NCBI GenBank assembly: GCA_027459705.1
Contig: DAIDHM010000199.1
Coordinates: 1 to 48,726 of the forward strand
Length of the DNA: 48,726 bases
Source of the DNA: Ktedonobacteria bacterium
GTDB taxonomy: Bacteria > Chloroflexota > Ktedonobacteria > Ktedonobacterales > JACDGC01
Reading direction: 5' to 3'
Under the pieces are notes generated by a model. It was not told the DNA's origin. It saw nothing but the letters and a program-made list of their open reading frames with translations, and did not search any database. The position numbers were made by a program, and so were the translations under genes. Numbering within the stretch: the first letter of the stretch is position 1; the number at the start of each line of letters is the position of its first letter. This document shows, in pieces, positions 25,964 to 34,277 of this stretch.

Positions 25964-26320
25964 TTCTCGAACGTCTCCTTTGGACACAAAAGCGGGGCGG
26001 CCTCTGCCTGATCGCGATGAGATTGCCTGTAGTAGCTTCTCGAAGGCCCGATGCCAGGCGGCACCGGGCCATAGTGGAGGGTTTAGGCGGTGGCAGGCAC
26101 AAAGCGCGGTGCGGGTATGGGAATGCCCACCTGCGTTGTCTGAGCATCTTGCCGTAGCACGCCGTCGCCTGGATCGCAGGGAAACCGCTCGGGTTCGTCC
26201 ACTGATCAGACCGGGGGACAGTGGGACCGCAGAGAGTTGAGCGCGAGCCGTAGTACTCAGCCCGCTGGCAAGCTAGAGAAGCAAGAAACTACCGTGGCTT
26301 CAGGCCATGCGGAGTGTCAA
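25964..26320 (+). mobile_element. Right-end remnant of an IS200/IS605 (TnpB-type) element
   Basis: This 357-base stretch holds no intact gene. Its 3' part looks like the end of a tnpB element: a GGGGACAGTGGGACCGCAGAG segment, then AAGCAAGAAACTACCGTGG, and a final hairpin CCG-TGGC-TTCAG-GCCA-TG-CGG (26292-26312), ending GGAGTGTCAA at 26320. TCAA is the right-end cleavage site in some IS605-family elements. In such elements this region also specifies the guide (omega) RNA scaffold. No tnpA or tnpB is present and I could not identify a left end, so the start coordinate is arbitrary. Recognition is by pattern memory, without alignment. Confidence 0.55.
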
Positions 26321-26364
26321 AATGTTCCTGCTGGACATCTCTCCACCAAAGCTGCCGTCCCTGA

Positions 26365-26373
26365 TGATATAAT
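26365..26373 (+). promoter_or_regulatory. Extended -10 promoter of argJ
   Basis: TGATATAAT (TATAAT at 26368-26373) lies 32 bases before the first argJ ATG. No clear -35 is present. It begins 45 bases beyond the insertion-sequence end. Confidence 0.6.
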
Positions 26374-26405
26374 GGCACTGCCTTGTATTTCAGTGGACAG
26401 CGAGG

Positions 26406-27671
26406 ATGAATCTCACGATGGCAGAAGCATTGCGCTCCGTTGTCGGCGGTGTCACCGCCGCGCGCGGTTTCCGCGCTGGCGCGATGTCCTGCGGCATCAA
26501 GTCCGATGCCGGGACGCGCGATCTCGCGATCTTAATCGCCGACCAACCCTGTGTCGCCGCGGCGACCTTTACCTCCAGCCGTACCGCCGCCGCGCCGGTC
26601 CTGGTCTGTCGCGAACATCTGGCAGCCGCTGGCTGGCGCGCTCAAGCGGTCATCATCAACTCTGGTAACGCCAACTGCTCGACAGGCGCGCAAGGCCTGG
26701 CCGACGCGCGAACCATGGCGCAACTCGTCAGTGACCGGTTCGGGATTGCCCCTGAACTGGTGATGGTCAGCTCCACGGGCATCATCGGGCGACCACTGCC
26801 GATGGCCAAGATCGCCAGCGGCATCAGCCAGATCGAAGGTCGCTACGATGGCGGCCAGAGCTTCGCCGAAGGCATCCTGACGACCGATACGCGCGCCAAA
26901 ACCATCGCGCTCGAATGGGATGCGCCCGATCCGACACCCGACGGCGCCCGCGTGCTCCGTATCGGCGGATCGACCAAGGGCGCTGGCATGATCTATCCCA
27001 ATATGGCGACCATGCTCTGCTACATCACCACCGATGCCGCCGTGGATCAGCACTGGCTGCAACGCGAACTCCGGATGGCGGTAGCGGACTCGTTCAATAT
27101 GATCTGTGTCGATGGGGACATGTCCACCAACGACACCGTCCTGGTTATGGCCAGTGGGCTGGCGGGGAACACACCCTTCGCCGAAGGCGTGCCGGGCGCG
27201 GCCACCTTCGCCGCCGCCTTGCGGCAGGTCACCCAGACCCTGGCACGCGAGATCGCGCGCGATGGCGAGGGGGCGACCAAGGTGCAGGAAGTCCACGTAG
27301 CGGGCGCCGCGACCGATGCGGACGCGCGCCGAGCGTCCCGTGCCGTGACGATGTACCGCCTCTGGCAGTGCGCCCTGGCCGGTGGCGACCCCAACTGGGG
27401 ACGCATCATGGGGGCATTGGGGGCATCGGGCGCCGAGTTTTCCCATGATCGTGTCGCCATCGGCCTCAGCGCCACCCTGACCCAACCCGTGGTCTGGCTG
27501 GTGCGCGATGGCGTTGCGGTGGACTATGATCAGGCTGCCGCCAAAGCGCAGTTAGCTGGCGCGGAAGTCTTCGTCCACGTCGATCTTGGCGCGGGTACCG
27601 CTACGGCAATCGCCTGGGGCTGCGACATGACCCACGGCTATATCGATGAGAACACGACCTACACACGATGA
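26406..27671 (+). CDS. argJ: Bifunctional glutamate N-acetyltransferase / amino-acid N-acetyltransferase
   Basis: Transfers acetyl from N-acetylornithine to glutamate in the cyclic arginine pathway, and in bifunctional members also uses acetyl-CoA. The 421-residue precursor contains the self-cleavage motif KGAGMIYPNMATML, where the chain breaks before Thr202, the catalytic nucleophile of the beta subunit. Other family segments are INSGNANCSTG, SSTGIIGRPLP and GDPNWGRIMGALGASG. Whether it is mono- or bifunctional cannot be settled by eye. ATG 26406 abuts GAGG, while ATG 26418 lies 12 bases after it, so the real start may be 26418. argD follows 26 bases downstream and is clearly co-transcribed. 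No other arg genes are in the window. Confidence 0.95.
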   Translation: MNLTMAEALRSVVGGVTAARGFRAGAMSCGIKSDAGTRDLAILIADQPCVAAATFTSSRTAAAPVLVCREHLAAAGWRAQAVIINSGNANCSTGAQGLADARTMAQLVSDRFGIAPELVMVSSTGIIGRPLPMAKIASGISQIEGRYDGGQSFAEGILTTDTRAKTIALEWDAPDPTPDGARVLRIGGSTKGAGMIYPNMATMLCYITTDAAVDQHWLQRELRMAVADSFNMICVDGDMSTNDTVLVMASGLAGNTPFAEGVPGAATFAAALRQVTQTLAREIARDGEGATKVQEVHVAGAATDADARRASRAVTMYRLWQCALAGGDPNWGRIMGALGASGAEFSHDRVAIGLSATLTQPVVWLVRDGVAVDYDQAAAKAQLAGAEVFVHVDLGAGTATAIAWGCDMTHGYIDENTTYTR

Positions 27672-27697
27672 CGTGTGAGGGAAGAAGGAGCAACAGC

Positions 27698-28939
27698 ATG
27701 ACCACAACTGGCAGTGGCGCATCCACCCGGCTGGCCCAACGCGACTGGCTCACCCTGGAGCAGCAATATTATCAGCATACCTTCGCGCGGCTCCCCGTCA
27801 CGTTCGAGCGCGGCGAGGGCGTCCGGCTCTTCGCGAGTGATGGCCGGGTTTTCCTGGATCTGGTGGCGGGGATCGCCGTCAATGTGCTCGGACATTGTCA
27901 CCCGGCTGTGGTCGAAGCGATTCGTCAGCAAGCTGGCGAGCTCATTCACATCTCCAACCTCTATGTCAACGAGCGCCAGGTGGAGTTGGCCGAAGAGCTC
28001 TATCAGCTGAGCGCGACCGCGACCCAGGACGGCATGCGGTCATTTTTCTCGAATTCCGGCGCGGAAGCCAACGAGGGAGCGATCAAGCTGGCGCGCAAGT
28101 TTGGCAAATTGCACCGCGATGGCGCCTACGAAATCATCAGCATGGATCGCAGTTTCCATGGCAGGACGCTGGCAACCACCGCGGCCACGGGACAAAAGAA
28201 ATATCAGGATACCTGGCAACCACTGCCTGACGGGTTCATCCAGGTGCCCTTCAATGATCTCGAAGCGGTGAAGTCGGCCACATCCGCCAAGACGGCGGGC
28301 ATCTTGATCGAAGCGGTGCAGGGCGAAGGCGGCATCTATCCCGTGACGCCGACGTACTGGCAGGGTCTGCGCCAGTGGTGCGACGAACACGACCTCGTCT
28401 TGATCGCCGACGAAGTGCAGGCGGGCGTCGGACGAACGGGCAAATTCTGGGCCTGGGAACATTTTGGGGCAACCCCGGACATCGTCACGATGGCAAAGGG
28501 TCTGGCCGGCGGCGTGCCAATCGGCGCGATGCTGGCGGGACCGCGCGCCGATATCTTCGAACCCGGGGACCATGGCTCGACCTTCGGAGGCAATCCGATT
28601 GCGTGCGCCGCCGGTGTCGCGACCATCCGGACCATCAAGGAACAACACCTGTTGGAGCATGCCACCGCGATGGGCGCATATCTGCGCGGCAAGCTCGAAG
28701 GGCTGTCCGTCAAATATCCTTTCATCTCGGGAGTGCGCGGGCTGGGTTTGATGATGGCGTTCGATGTGGCCAATGACCGCGCCGCGGAAGTGGCGCGGGC
28801 GGCCTTCGAACACAACCTGCTCATCACCAATGCAGGTCCTCGAACCATTCGCTTCATCCCGCCCCTGATCCTGGGGCAGGGGGATATTGACGAGGCCACA
28901 GAATTGCTGGATAACGCTCTGGCTACGGTCGCGCGCTGA
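27698..28939 (+). CDS. argD: Acetylornithine aminotransferase
   Basis: A PLP-dependent class III aminotransferase that converts N-acetylglutamate semialdehyde to N-acetylornithine, the substrate for ArgJ encoded just upstream. The 413-residue protein shows FFSNSGAEANEGAIKLAR, the RSFHGRT segment, the PLP aspartate in LIADEVQAGVGRTG, and the Schiff-base lysine in TMAKGLAGGVPIGA. GSTFGGNPIACAA binds the cofactor phosphate of the partner subunit. Start ATG 27698 follows AAGGAG; the ATG at 27668 overlaps the argJ stop and has no ribosome site. Succinylornithine or ornithine aminotransferase relatives are possible, but the pairing with argJ settles the role. Confidence 0.95.
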   Translation: MTTTGSGASTRLAQRDWLTLEQQYYQHTFARLPVTFERGEGVRLFASDGRVFLDLVAGIAVNVLGHCHPAVVEAIRQQAGELIHISNLYVNERQVELAEELYQLSATATQDGMRSFFSNSGAEANEGAIKLARKFGKLHRDGAYEIISMDRSFHGRTLATTAATGQKKYQDTWQPLPDGFIQVPFNDLEAVKSATSAKTAGILIEAVQGEGGIYPVTPTYWQGLRQWCDEHDLVLIADEVQAGVGRTGKFWAWEHFGATPDIVTMAKGLAGGVPIGAMLAGPRADIFEPGDHGSTFGGNPIACAAGVATIRTIKEQHLLEHATAMGAYLRGKLEGLSVKYPFISGVRGLGLMMAFDVANDRAAEVARAAFEHNLLITNAGPRTIRFIPPLILGQGDIDEATELLDNALATVAR

Positions 28940-28952
28940 CTGGACCGCGCGC

Positions 28953-29015
28953 GTTGAGCATCGCAGCGCATGCTCAACATGGCGGACGTAGGGGGGGCGG
29001 CAGGACCTCTGCCGC
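28953..29015. terminator. Two hairpins downstream of argD
   Basis: GTTGAGCAT (28953-28961) pairs with ATGCTCAAC (28970-28978) around an 8-base loop. A second stem GCGGCAG/CTGCCGC (28997-29003, 29009-29015) follows. Neither is trailed by a T-run. They begin 13 bases after the argD stop and probably mark the operon end or fold in the leader of the next gene. Confidence 0.45.
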
Positions 29016-29098
29016 TCGCCTGCCCGCCACTGAAGAACGCCACATCGTTCGCTTGTGGACCATTACGGCCGGGGGTGCCCGGAACAGATCGAGGAGAA

Positions 29099-30538
29099 AT
29101 GAGAAACCCTATGGCAGGTCAGGATACCTCCGGTAGCGGACCATCCGCCAACGGGCCGGCCCCGGAAACCACAGACTTCACGTCCCTGATGGCAGCCGGA
29201 TTACAAGCCGCGGATCAACGTGATTTCGAGCGCGCCTACGAGTTGTTTGACGAAGCTACCCAGCTGGCCCCCGAAGATGCCCGCGCGCGCTATAATCTGG
29301 CGCTCGCTTTACAGAATCTGGGCGATCTGGAAAATGCGGTGGCGACGTATCGGCGCGCGATTATGATTGATCCCAATCTGATCGAAGCGTACATCAACCT
29401 GGGCTATCTTTATGGAAAACTCGGCCTGGATGAAGAAGCGCTGGACATCTTCCAGCGCGCCATCGAACTGGACGCGGAGAACGATGAACTCTTCGTCGCC
29501 CTGGGCGATGCGTATCGGGAACTGGGATTCCTGGAAGACGCCATCCAGGCATATGCCCAGGCGCGGACCATCAATGCGGAGAATGTCCGGGCGCGCGAGA
29601 GTCTCAGCGATGTGCAGGAGCGCGTCCGCTTCCAGACTGAGCACATTGCTCGACTCGAAGCGCAGCTCCGCAATGGCCCTGGCACGCCCGATCACTATGC
29701 CGAGGCAATCGGCGCCTACCTGGAGGCGCAACGCTATGGCGAGGCGCTCGAAGTAGCGCGCAGCGCGACGCAGCTCTTTGGGGATGATCCGGCGATGTTC
29801 GAGACGCTGGCCCTCGTCTATGAAGCGATGGGGGAGAGCGAGCGCGCCGTGGAAGCCTGGCGCAAAGTAGTGGACATTGATCCAACGGATATCGATGCCT
29901 GGGAGCGGCTCGGCAATAACTACCTGGAGCTGGGATTGGTCGATCCCGCTGTCGAAGCGTATCGCAAATGTGTCGAGTTGGATCCCGAGAATCCAGCCAC
30001 CCGCTTCAATCTGGCTGAAGCCTTGATGGAGACGGAGCACTATGATGCAGCGATCCTCACCTACAAGACGCTGCTCGATGAGGACACTTCCGATGACGCG
30101 CTCCAGGCCGATGCCTTCATCGGGCTGGCCGAAGCGTACAACGCCAACGAACAGTATGATGAGGCCCTGAGCATCTGCGATCAACTGCTGCGCGACTACC
30201 CCGATGAGTCGATGGGATTATATCAGCGCGCGACAGCCCTGGACGCGCTCGGACGTTACGATGAGGCGATCGAAGCCTATATCAACTCGCTCGCGAACGA
30301 TCCATTGAACGCGGATACCTACAACGATCTGGCGGATACCTATCTGCAGGTGCAGGCGATCGATGACGCCATTGAGATGGCGCGCATGGCAATCGCGCTC
30401 TCCCCTGATATGGATATCGCCTTCGAGACGCTGGCGACGGCGTTACGCGCTGCCGGGCAGACCGAAGCGGCCGATGCCGCGGATCGCCAGGCACAGGCGT
30501 TGCGCGAAGAACAGGGTGAGGAGGCCCCGCAGGCCTGA
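29099..30538 (+). CDS. Tetratricopeptide-repeat protein
   Basis: A soluble, acidic protein of about 480 residues made almost entirely of TPR units, recognisable by repeated A-x-YNLA-L-LG-x-EEA patterns such as RARYNLALALQNLGDLENAVATYRRAI and the closely following copies. I count roughly ten units. TPR arrays are protein-binding scaffolds; the partner is unknown. A short Ser/Gly/Pro-rich tail precedes the first unit. Start choice is uncertain: GAGGAG (29091-29096) is 2 bases from ATG 29099 and 14 from ATG 29111. A longer frame to 28970 has no ribosome site and runs through the hairpins. It follows argD by about 160 bases and may be read through from that operon or have its own promoter, which I cannot see. 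Confidence 0.85.
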   Translation: MRNPMAGQDTSGSGPSANGPAPETTDFTSLMAAGLQAADQRDFERAYELFDEATQLAPEDARARYNLALALQNLGDLENAVATYRRAIMIDPNLIEAYINLGYLYGKLGLDEEALDIFQRAIELDAENDELFVALGDAYRELGFLEDAIQAYAQARTINAENVRARESLSDVQERVRFQTEHIARLEAQLRNGPGTPDHYAEAIGAYLEAQRYGEALEVARSATQLFGDDPAMFETLALVYEAMGESERAVEAWRKVVDIDPTDIDAWERLGNNYLELGLVDPAVEAYRKCVELDPENPATRFNLAEALMETEHYDAAILTYKTLLDEDTSDDALQADAFIGLAEAYNANEQYDEALSICDQLLRDYPDESMGLYQRATALDALGRYDEAIEAYINSLANDPLNADTYNDLADTYLQVQAIDDAIEMARMAIALSPDMDIAFETLATALRAAGQTEAADAADRQAQALREEQGEEAPQA

Positions 30539-30565
30539 TCTCCGCGCGTTGCCACCCGGTTTTCC

Positions 30566-30599
30566 CCGCCGCGCCGCGCTTTTTTTCGTGGCGCGGCGG
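30566..30599. terminator. GC-rich hairpin with T-rich loop after the TPR gene
   Basis: The stem 30566-30575/30590-30599 pairs perfectly (10 bp) and extends inward by three more pairs, leaving a loop that contains seven Ts. It lies 28 bases after the TPR gene stop. The T-run is in the loop rather than after the stem, so termination efficiency is uncertain. Confidence 0.55.
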
Positions 30600-30660
30600 C
30601 CTCATGTCCAACTTTATTGACTGTTCGCACGTATCGTCCGCAGAGTATTGAGTGGAAGTG

Positions 30661-31665
30661 ATGTTCTTCACCATGTCCAGACGCCACCGCCCTACCCACC
30701 TGCACACATCACCGAAGCAGACCGCCGCGACTCCGGGCATCACGCTACCTCCCTCGCCAACCCCACCCCCGCCAGCGGCAATGTCACGAACCGGGAGCGC
30801 CTCGCATCCGAACTCCTCCTCCAGCCCCTCGCCAGCGTCGGCCTGGCACTGGCCAGAATATGGCGCGGAATTGCTTGGAACTGCCTTGCTGGTGCTGCTG
30901 GGACTCAGCGCCGTCGTGTTGAATTTTGGCAGTGGCTCGCCCGTGGCGCGCCTCATACCCGATCCTGGTTGGCGGCGGCTGTTGACCGGTCTGATGTTCG
31001 CTGGGAGCGGATCCCTGGTTGCCATCTCCCCATTAGGGAGATTGAGTGGCGCGCATATCAATCCAGCGGTCTCGCTAGGGTTCTGGTTGCAGGGTAAGCT
31101 GCACCGCATAGATCTGCTGGGATATATTGGCGCGCAGTTCATCGGCGGTCTGCTTGGGGCCACCCTGCTGGCATGGATGTGGGGCAGCCACGCCGCCAGT
31201 GTCCATGATGGTGCGACGCTCCCAGCCAGCGGCCTCGTCATCTGGTTGCCGATCCTGGGTGAGGTCGTCTGCACAGCGCTCCTGATGCTGAGCATCTTCT
31301 TCTTCGTCAGCAGCAAGCGCTTGATGCATTGGACCCCGCTGATGACCTGGCTGCTGGTGGCCACGATGGTCTGGGTGGAAGCGCCGCTCTCGGGCACGAG
31401 CCTGAATCCGGCGCGCAGCTTCGGCCCAGCGTTGGTGGCGCACATCTGGTCCTGGCAATGGATCTATTTCCTCGCGCCAGTGCTGGGAGCATTGCTGGCC
31501 GTCGGCCTCTACCGTGTGTTCAAGGACGCCAGGACAGATATGCTCACCGCGAAACTGTTCCATGTGACGAATTACCGGAGCATCTTCAAGCATATGCAGG
31601 TCCCCCATATGCCAGCGGATGGGCCACTCCATGTTGCGAAAGCACGTAAAGGCGATAGTCAGTGA
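30661..31665 (+). CDS. Aquaporin / MIP-family channel
   Basis: A six-helix membrane channel for water or small neutral solutes. Both half-helix motifs are complete: SGAHINPAVS in the first half and SGTSLNPARSFGPAL in the second, with the filter arginine after the second NPA. About 60 residues rich in Ser, Pro and Thr precede the first helix and about 45 follow the last, both longer than usual. The glycerol-facilitator Asp after the second NPA is absent (NPAR-S), favouring an aquaporin. The start is uncertain: GTG 30652, ATG 30661, ATG 30673 and a later ATG 30781 are all in frame, and GGAAG (30654-30658) best serves 30673. It is not in the same transcript as the vWA gene, which has its own promoter. 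Confidence 0.9.
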   Translation: MFFTMSRRHRPTHLHTSPKQTAATPGITLPPSPTPPPPAAMSRTGSASHPNSSSSPSPASAWHWPEYGAELLGTALLVLLGLSAVVLNFGSGSPVARLIPDPGWRRLLTGLMFAGSGSLVAISPLGRLSGAHINPAVSLGFWLQGKLHRIDLLGYIGAQFIGGLLGATLLAWMWGSHAASVHDGATLPASGLVIWLPILGEVVCTALLMLSIFFFVSSKRLMHWTPLMTWLLVATMVWVEAPLSGTSLNPARSFGPALVAHIWSWQWIYFLAPVLGALLAVGLYRVFKDARTDMLTAKLFHVTNYRSIFKHMQVPHMPADGPLHVAKARKGDSQ

Positions 31666-31790
31666 TAGCGTCCAATCCGCTCCTGGTGCGGCTTCCCGAT
31701 GGTCCGTTGCCGCTTGCGCGTCACCGATGCGCCGCGCCGCGCCGAGCAATCAGCCTGCACGGCTGGGCTCTTCGGCGCAGCGCATCAGTA

Positions 31791-31799
31791 TGCTATAAT
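31791..31799 (+). promoter_or_regulatory. Extended -10 promoter of the vWA-PP2C-kinase operon
   Basis: TGCTATAAT at 31791-31799, without a good -35, 114 bases before the vWA start codon. It is the only promoter candidate I see for the three-gene operon. Confidence 0.6.
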
Positions 31800-31912
31800 A
31801 GTGACACATTCTCCTGGCTGGCGGCATGCTATATGCCACCGCCTTGCGCCGCATCGCGATCAGCAGCGGACCATCCACTGCATTGGGGTGCGTTGATCTG
31901 GAAGGATCGATC

Positions 31913-32584
31913 ATGGCAATGAACTTCGATGAATCCCCCTCGCGCCGCCTCCCTGTCTATCTTTTACTGGATACCTCTGGTTCGATGGCAGGCGCGCCAA
32001 TCGTCGCCGTCAACAATGGGGTCGGGTTGCTCTATCGCGAGCTGTTGAATAACCCCAGCTCGGTCGAAACCGTCTGGATGTCGGTGATTACCTTCGCGGC
32101 GGACGCGAAACGCCAACCCCTGACTGAGTTGACCCATTTTACCCCACCGGTCCTGACGGCTGGCGGTCCAACGGCGATGGGCGCCGCGCTCAAAGAATTG
32201 GGACGGGCCCTGGATACCGAGATTATTCCGAATGTGCCAGGCGGCGACCGCAAGGGCGATTATAAGCCGTTGGCCTTCCTGCTGACGGATGGGGTGCCCA
32301 CCGACGAGTGGCAGACTGCCGCCGAGGCGTTGAAGAAGCGCACAGTAGGGCGTCTGGGCACTTTCGTCGCCCTGGGTTGTGGCGATGAGGTGAAAGTCGA
32401 TGTCCTCAAAGCCATCACGGATAAGGTCTTGCTGATGCGCGATGTGCAGGGTGATACGTTACAAGAATTCTTCCGGTGGGTCTCGGCATCGATCAAGCAA
32501 GCCAGTATCGCGGCCCCCCGCACCGGTACCGGTGAATCGTTGACGATGATGCCGCCGCCGCCACCTACCATCGAGACCATCTGA
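31913..32584 (+). CDS. TerY-like von Willebrand factor A domain protein
   Basis: A 223-residue cytoplasmic protein that is essentially one vWA domain. The metal-ion-dependent adhesion site is complete: DTSGSM (20-25), the Thr of GGPTAMG (87), and the Asp of LLTDG (123-127), so it should bind a divalent metal and a partner protein. It ends in a flexible MMPPPPPTIETI tail. Proteins of this type (TerY) occur in three-gene sets with a PP2C phosphatase and a kinase, which is exactly the arrangement here. ATG 31913 follows AAGGA with good spacing; the upstream frame to 31826 lacks a ribosome site. The next gene starts 142 bases on, or 4 bases on if GTG 32589 is used. Confidence 0.92.
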   Translation: MAMNFDESPSRRLPVYLLLDTSGSMAGAPIVAVNNGVGLLYRELLNNPSSVETVWMSVITFAADAKRQPLTELTHFTPPVLTAGGPTAMGAALKELGRALDTEIIPNVPGGDRKGDYKPLAFLLTDGVPTDEWQTAAEALKKRTVGRLGTFVALGCGDEVKVDVLKAITDKVLLMRDVQGDTLQEFFRWVSASIKQASIAAPRTGTGESLTMMPPPPPTIETI

Positions 32585-32632
32585 TGCAGTGTCCGCGCGC
32601 GATCACGCGCCAGTTGGCACCGGACAAATCGC

Positions 32633-32704
32633 GGCACCGGACCACCCGGCGGCACCGGACCACCCGGCGGCACCGAGCCACCCGGCGGCACCGAGCCACT
32701 CGGT
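32633..32704. repeat. Four 18-bp tandem repeats between vWA and PP2C genes
   Basis: Units at 32633, 32651, 32669 and 32687. The first two read GGCACCGGACCACCCGGC; the third has A-G for G-A at two positions and the fourth ends CTCGGT. Read on the opposite strand the units encode the VPPGGP-type hexapeptide that begins the kinase (34297-34350), with 15 of 18 bases shared between best units. In the PP2C frame they would encode an HPAAPD/HPAAPS repeat. The repeat therefore sits in opposite orientation to its relative across the PP2C gene. Confidence 0.85.
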
Positions 32705-32726
32705 TGTGCTGCCCAGGGAGAAAGTG

Positions 32727-34277
32727 ATGACCCCTCGCCGTTCCGCGCTACTCTTCGTGCTCGACGCGACCGGTGGAAGCGGCGTGGTGTATCGTGTCGC
32801 CGTCTATCTGCAGCATCTCGTGCGGCAGTTGCGGACGACGGCTGGGCTGACGCGCCGGGCGCGCATCGAGGTATTGATTGCGGATCATACCTCGGCGCAG
32901 ATCGTCACGATCGACGATCTGCTGACCATGGCGGCCAGTGTCGCTTTTGACGCCGCGCCCTTTGGCCTGCACCCCAACACCATCACCGCCATGGTGCAGA
33001 CGATGCCCTATGAGGGCGGCGGCTTTCATGTCTTCTTTCTGCTGACGCGCGACCTCGCCGCCAATTGGGAAGCCGAATTGCCCGCTTTGCACCAGATGGT
33101 GGCGTCCGTGACCGGGCTGTGCTGTGGACCGCTGGCCCCACCCGCCACAGCCACACGGCTCAGCAAGGAACCCGGCGGCACCCGTGTGGTCAATCCGCTC
33201 GACCGCATCCGCATCCAGTTTGACTCAATTGCCGCCTGGCTCAGTCGCGATTTCGGCGATCCACCGGTCGCGCCACCCTTACCGGACGTTGTGCCCGTCC
33301 CTACGGGGTGGTCCGGTGGCGCTGAGTTGCCTGGCGCCGCGCCGACGCCACCCGCGCCAATGCACCCGAGGCCCGCGACACATCCAACGGCGCAATGGCG
33401 GATCCTGGAGCCGACCGATCGTACGGATTCGGTCCCACATAGCGAGCATACGCACCAACCTGGAAGCGCTGGCTGGAGCATGATCGCCGCCAGCCGTCGC
33501 GGCAAACTCCACGCGCACGAGGGAACCTACCGTGATGACGCTTACGCGCTGGGCAGCGCGGATGGTTGGAATTTCATCGCTGTGGCTGATGGCGCTGGTT
33601 CGTGCCGCCTCTCGCGGGTCGGCGCGCATATCGCCACCACGGCCGCCATTGCGGCGCTGCAAGCCGCCGCCACCGCGATGGCCGTGCAGGTGGCCCTGGC
33701 TTCCGACGCGCCCGGTTTCCCCATCCCACGCCACCATGCTCAGGGCCTCGAAGTCATCCAGCAGCACCTTGCGCACTCGCTCCATGCCGCGCAACGTGCC
33801 GTCGAGGCCGAGGCGCGGCGGCGAGCAATCCCCGTCCGCGATCTTTCGTCCACGCTCCTGGTACTGGCCCATTATCCCACCGCTCACGGCGATCAGGTCC
33901 TGGCCGGCGGACAGATCGGTGCTGGGCAGATCCTGCTGGTGGAGAACGACCACCAGTTTCGTCCGCTCGGCGAGGCGAATGTAGGATTTTATTCCGGTGA
34001 GACGATCTTTGTGCCGATGCCTTCGTCCAGCGAACTGGAGCGCTGTGTTTGGGCGACCTGGCTCCCGACGCCGTGGTTGGTGCTCGTGATGACCGATGGC
34101 ATCGCTGATGATCTGTATCCACCCGCGCGGCAAGTGCCGGTCCTCATCCAGGGGATCACCGGGGTACTACGCGCACATCCGGCCGATCAACATCTGCTGG
34201 ATCTGATCGCTTATGAGAAACGTGATTCAGCGGATGATCGTACGCTTGCGGTGCTCTATCGACCGGAGGTCATGTAA
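32727..34277 (+). CDS. PP2C-type protein phosphatase with degenerate vWA-like N-terminal domain
   Basis: A two-part protein of 516 residues. The C-terminal half (about 250-515) is a PP2C Ser/Thr phosphatase: the metal-binding Asps appear in YRDDAY (268-273), VADGAGS (286-292), VMTDGIADD and DDRTLAV. The N-terminal ~135 residues look like a vWA fold that has lost its metal site: ALLFVLDATGGSG resembles the DxSxS strand-loop, and FHVFFLLTRD resembles the LLTDG strand. A Pro-rich linker (135-250) joins them. It should reverse the action of the kinase encoded next. ATG 32727 follows AGGGAG; the open frame continues upstream through the 18-bp repeats to GTG 32589, just after the vWA stop, so a longer form is possible. 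It overlaps the kinase gene by one base (TAATG). Confidence 0.88.
   Translation: MTPRRSALLFVLDATGGSGVVYRVAVYLQHLVRQLRTTAGLTRRARIEVLIADHTSAQIVTIDDLLTMAASVAFDAAPFGLHPNTITAMVQTMPYEGGGFHVFFLLTRDLAANWEAELPALHQMVASVTGLCCGPLAPPATATRLSKEPGGTRVVNPLDRIRIQFDSIAAWLSRDFGDPPVAPPLPDVVPVPTGWSGGAELPGAAPTPPAPMHPRPATHPTAQWRILEPTDRTDSVPHSEHTHQPGSAGWSMIAASRRGKLHAHEGTYRDDAYALGSADGWNFIAVADGAGSCRLSRVGAHIATTAAIAALQAAATAMAVQVALASDAPGFPIPRHHAQGLEVIQQHLAHSLHAAQRAVEAEARRRAIPVRDLSSTLLVLAHYPTAHGDQVLAGGQIGAGQILLVENDHQFRPLGEANVGFYSGETIFVPMPSSSELERCVWATWLPTPWLVLVMTDGIADDLYPPARQVPVLIQGITGVLRAHPADQHLLDLIAYEKRDSADDRTLAVLYRPEVM

Noticed and set aside
22888-26320. Integrated element using tRNA-Arg as attachment site
   Set aside because: No integrase gene and no second copy of the tRNA 3' end could be found by eye in the following region, so I do not claim an attachment site.
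26532-27485. Long minus-strand frame of 317 codons inside argJ
   Set aside because: Antisense shadow of argJ; composition is His/Arg/Gly-rich without motifs.
32260-32691. Minus-strand frame starting MPPGGSVPPGGPVP
   Set aside because: It reads the 18-bp repeats backward and then runs antisense through the vWA gene. It has no ribosome site. It is informative only as evidence that the repeats are inverted relative to the kinase gene.
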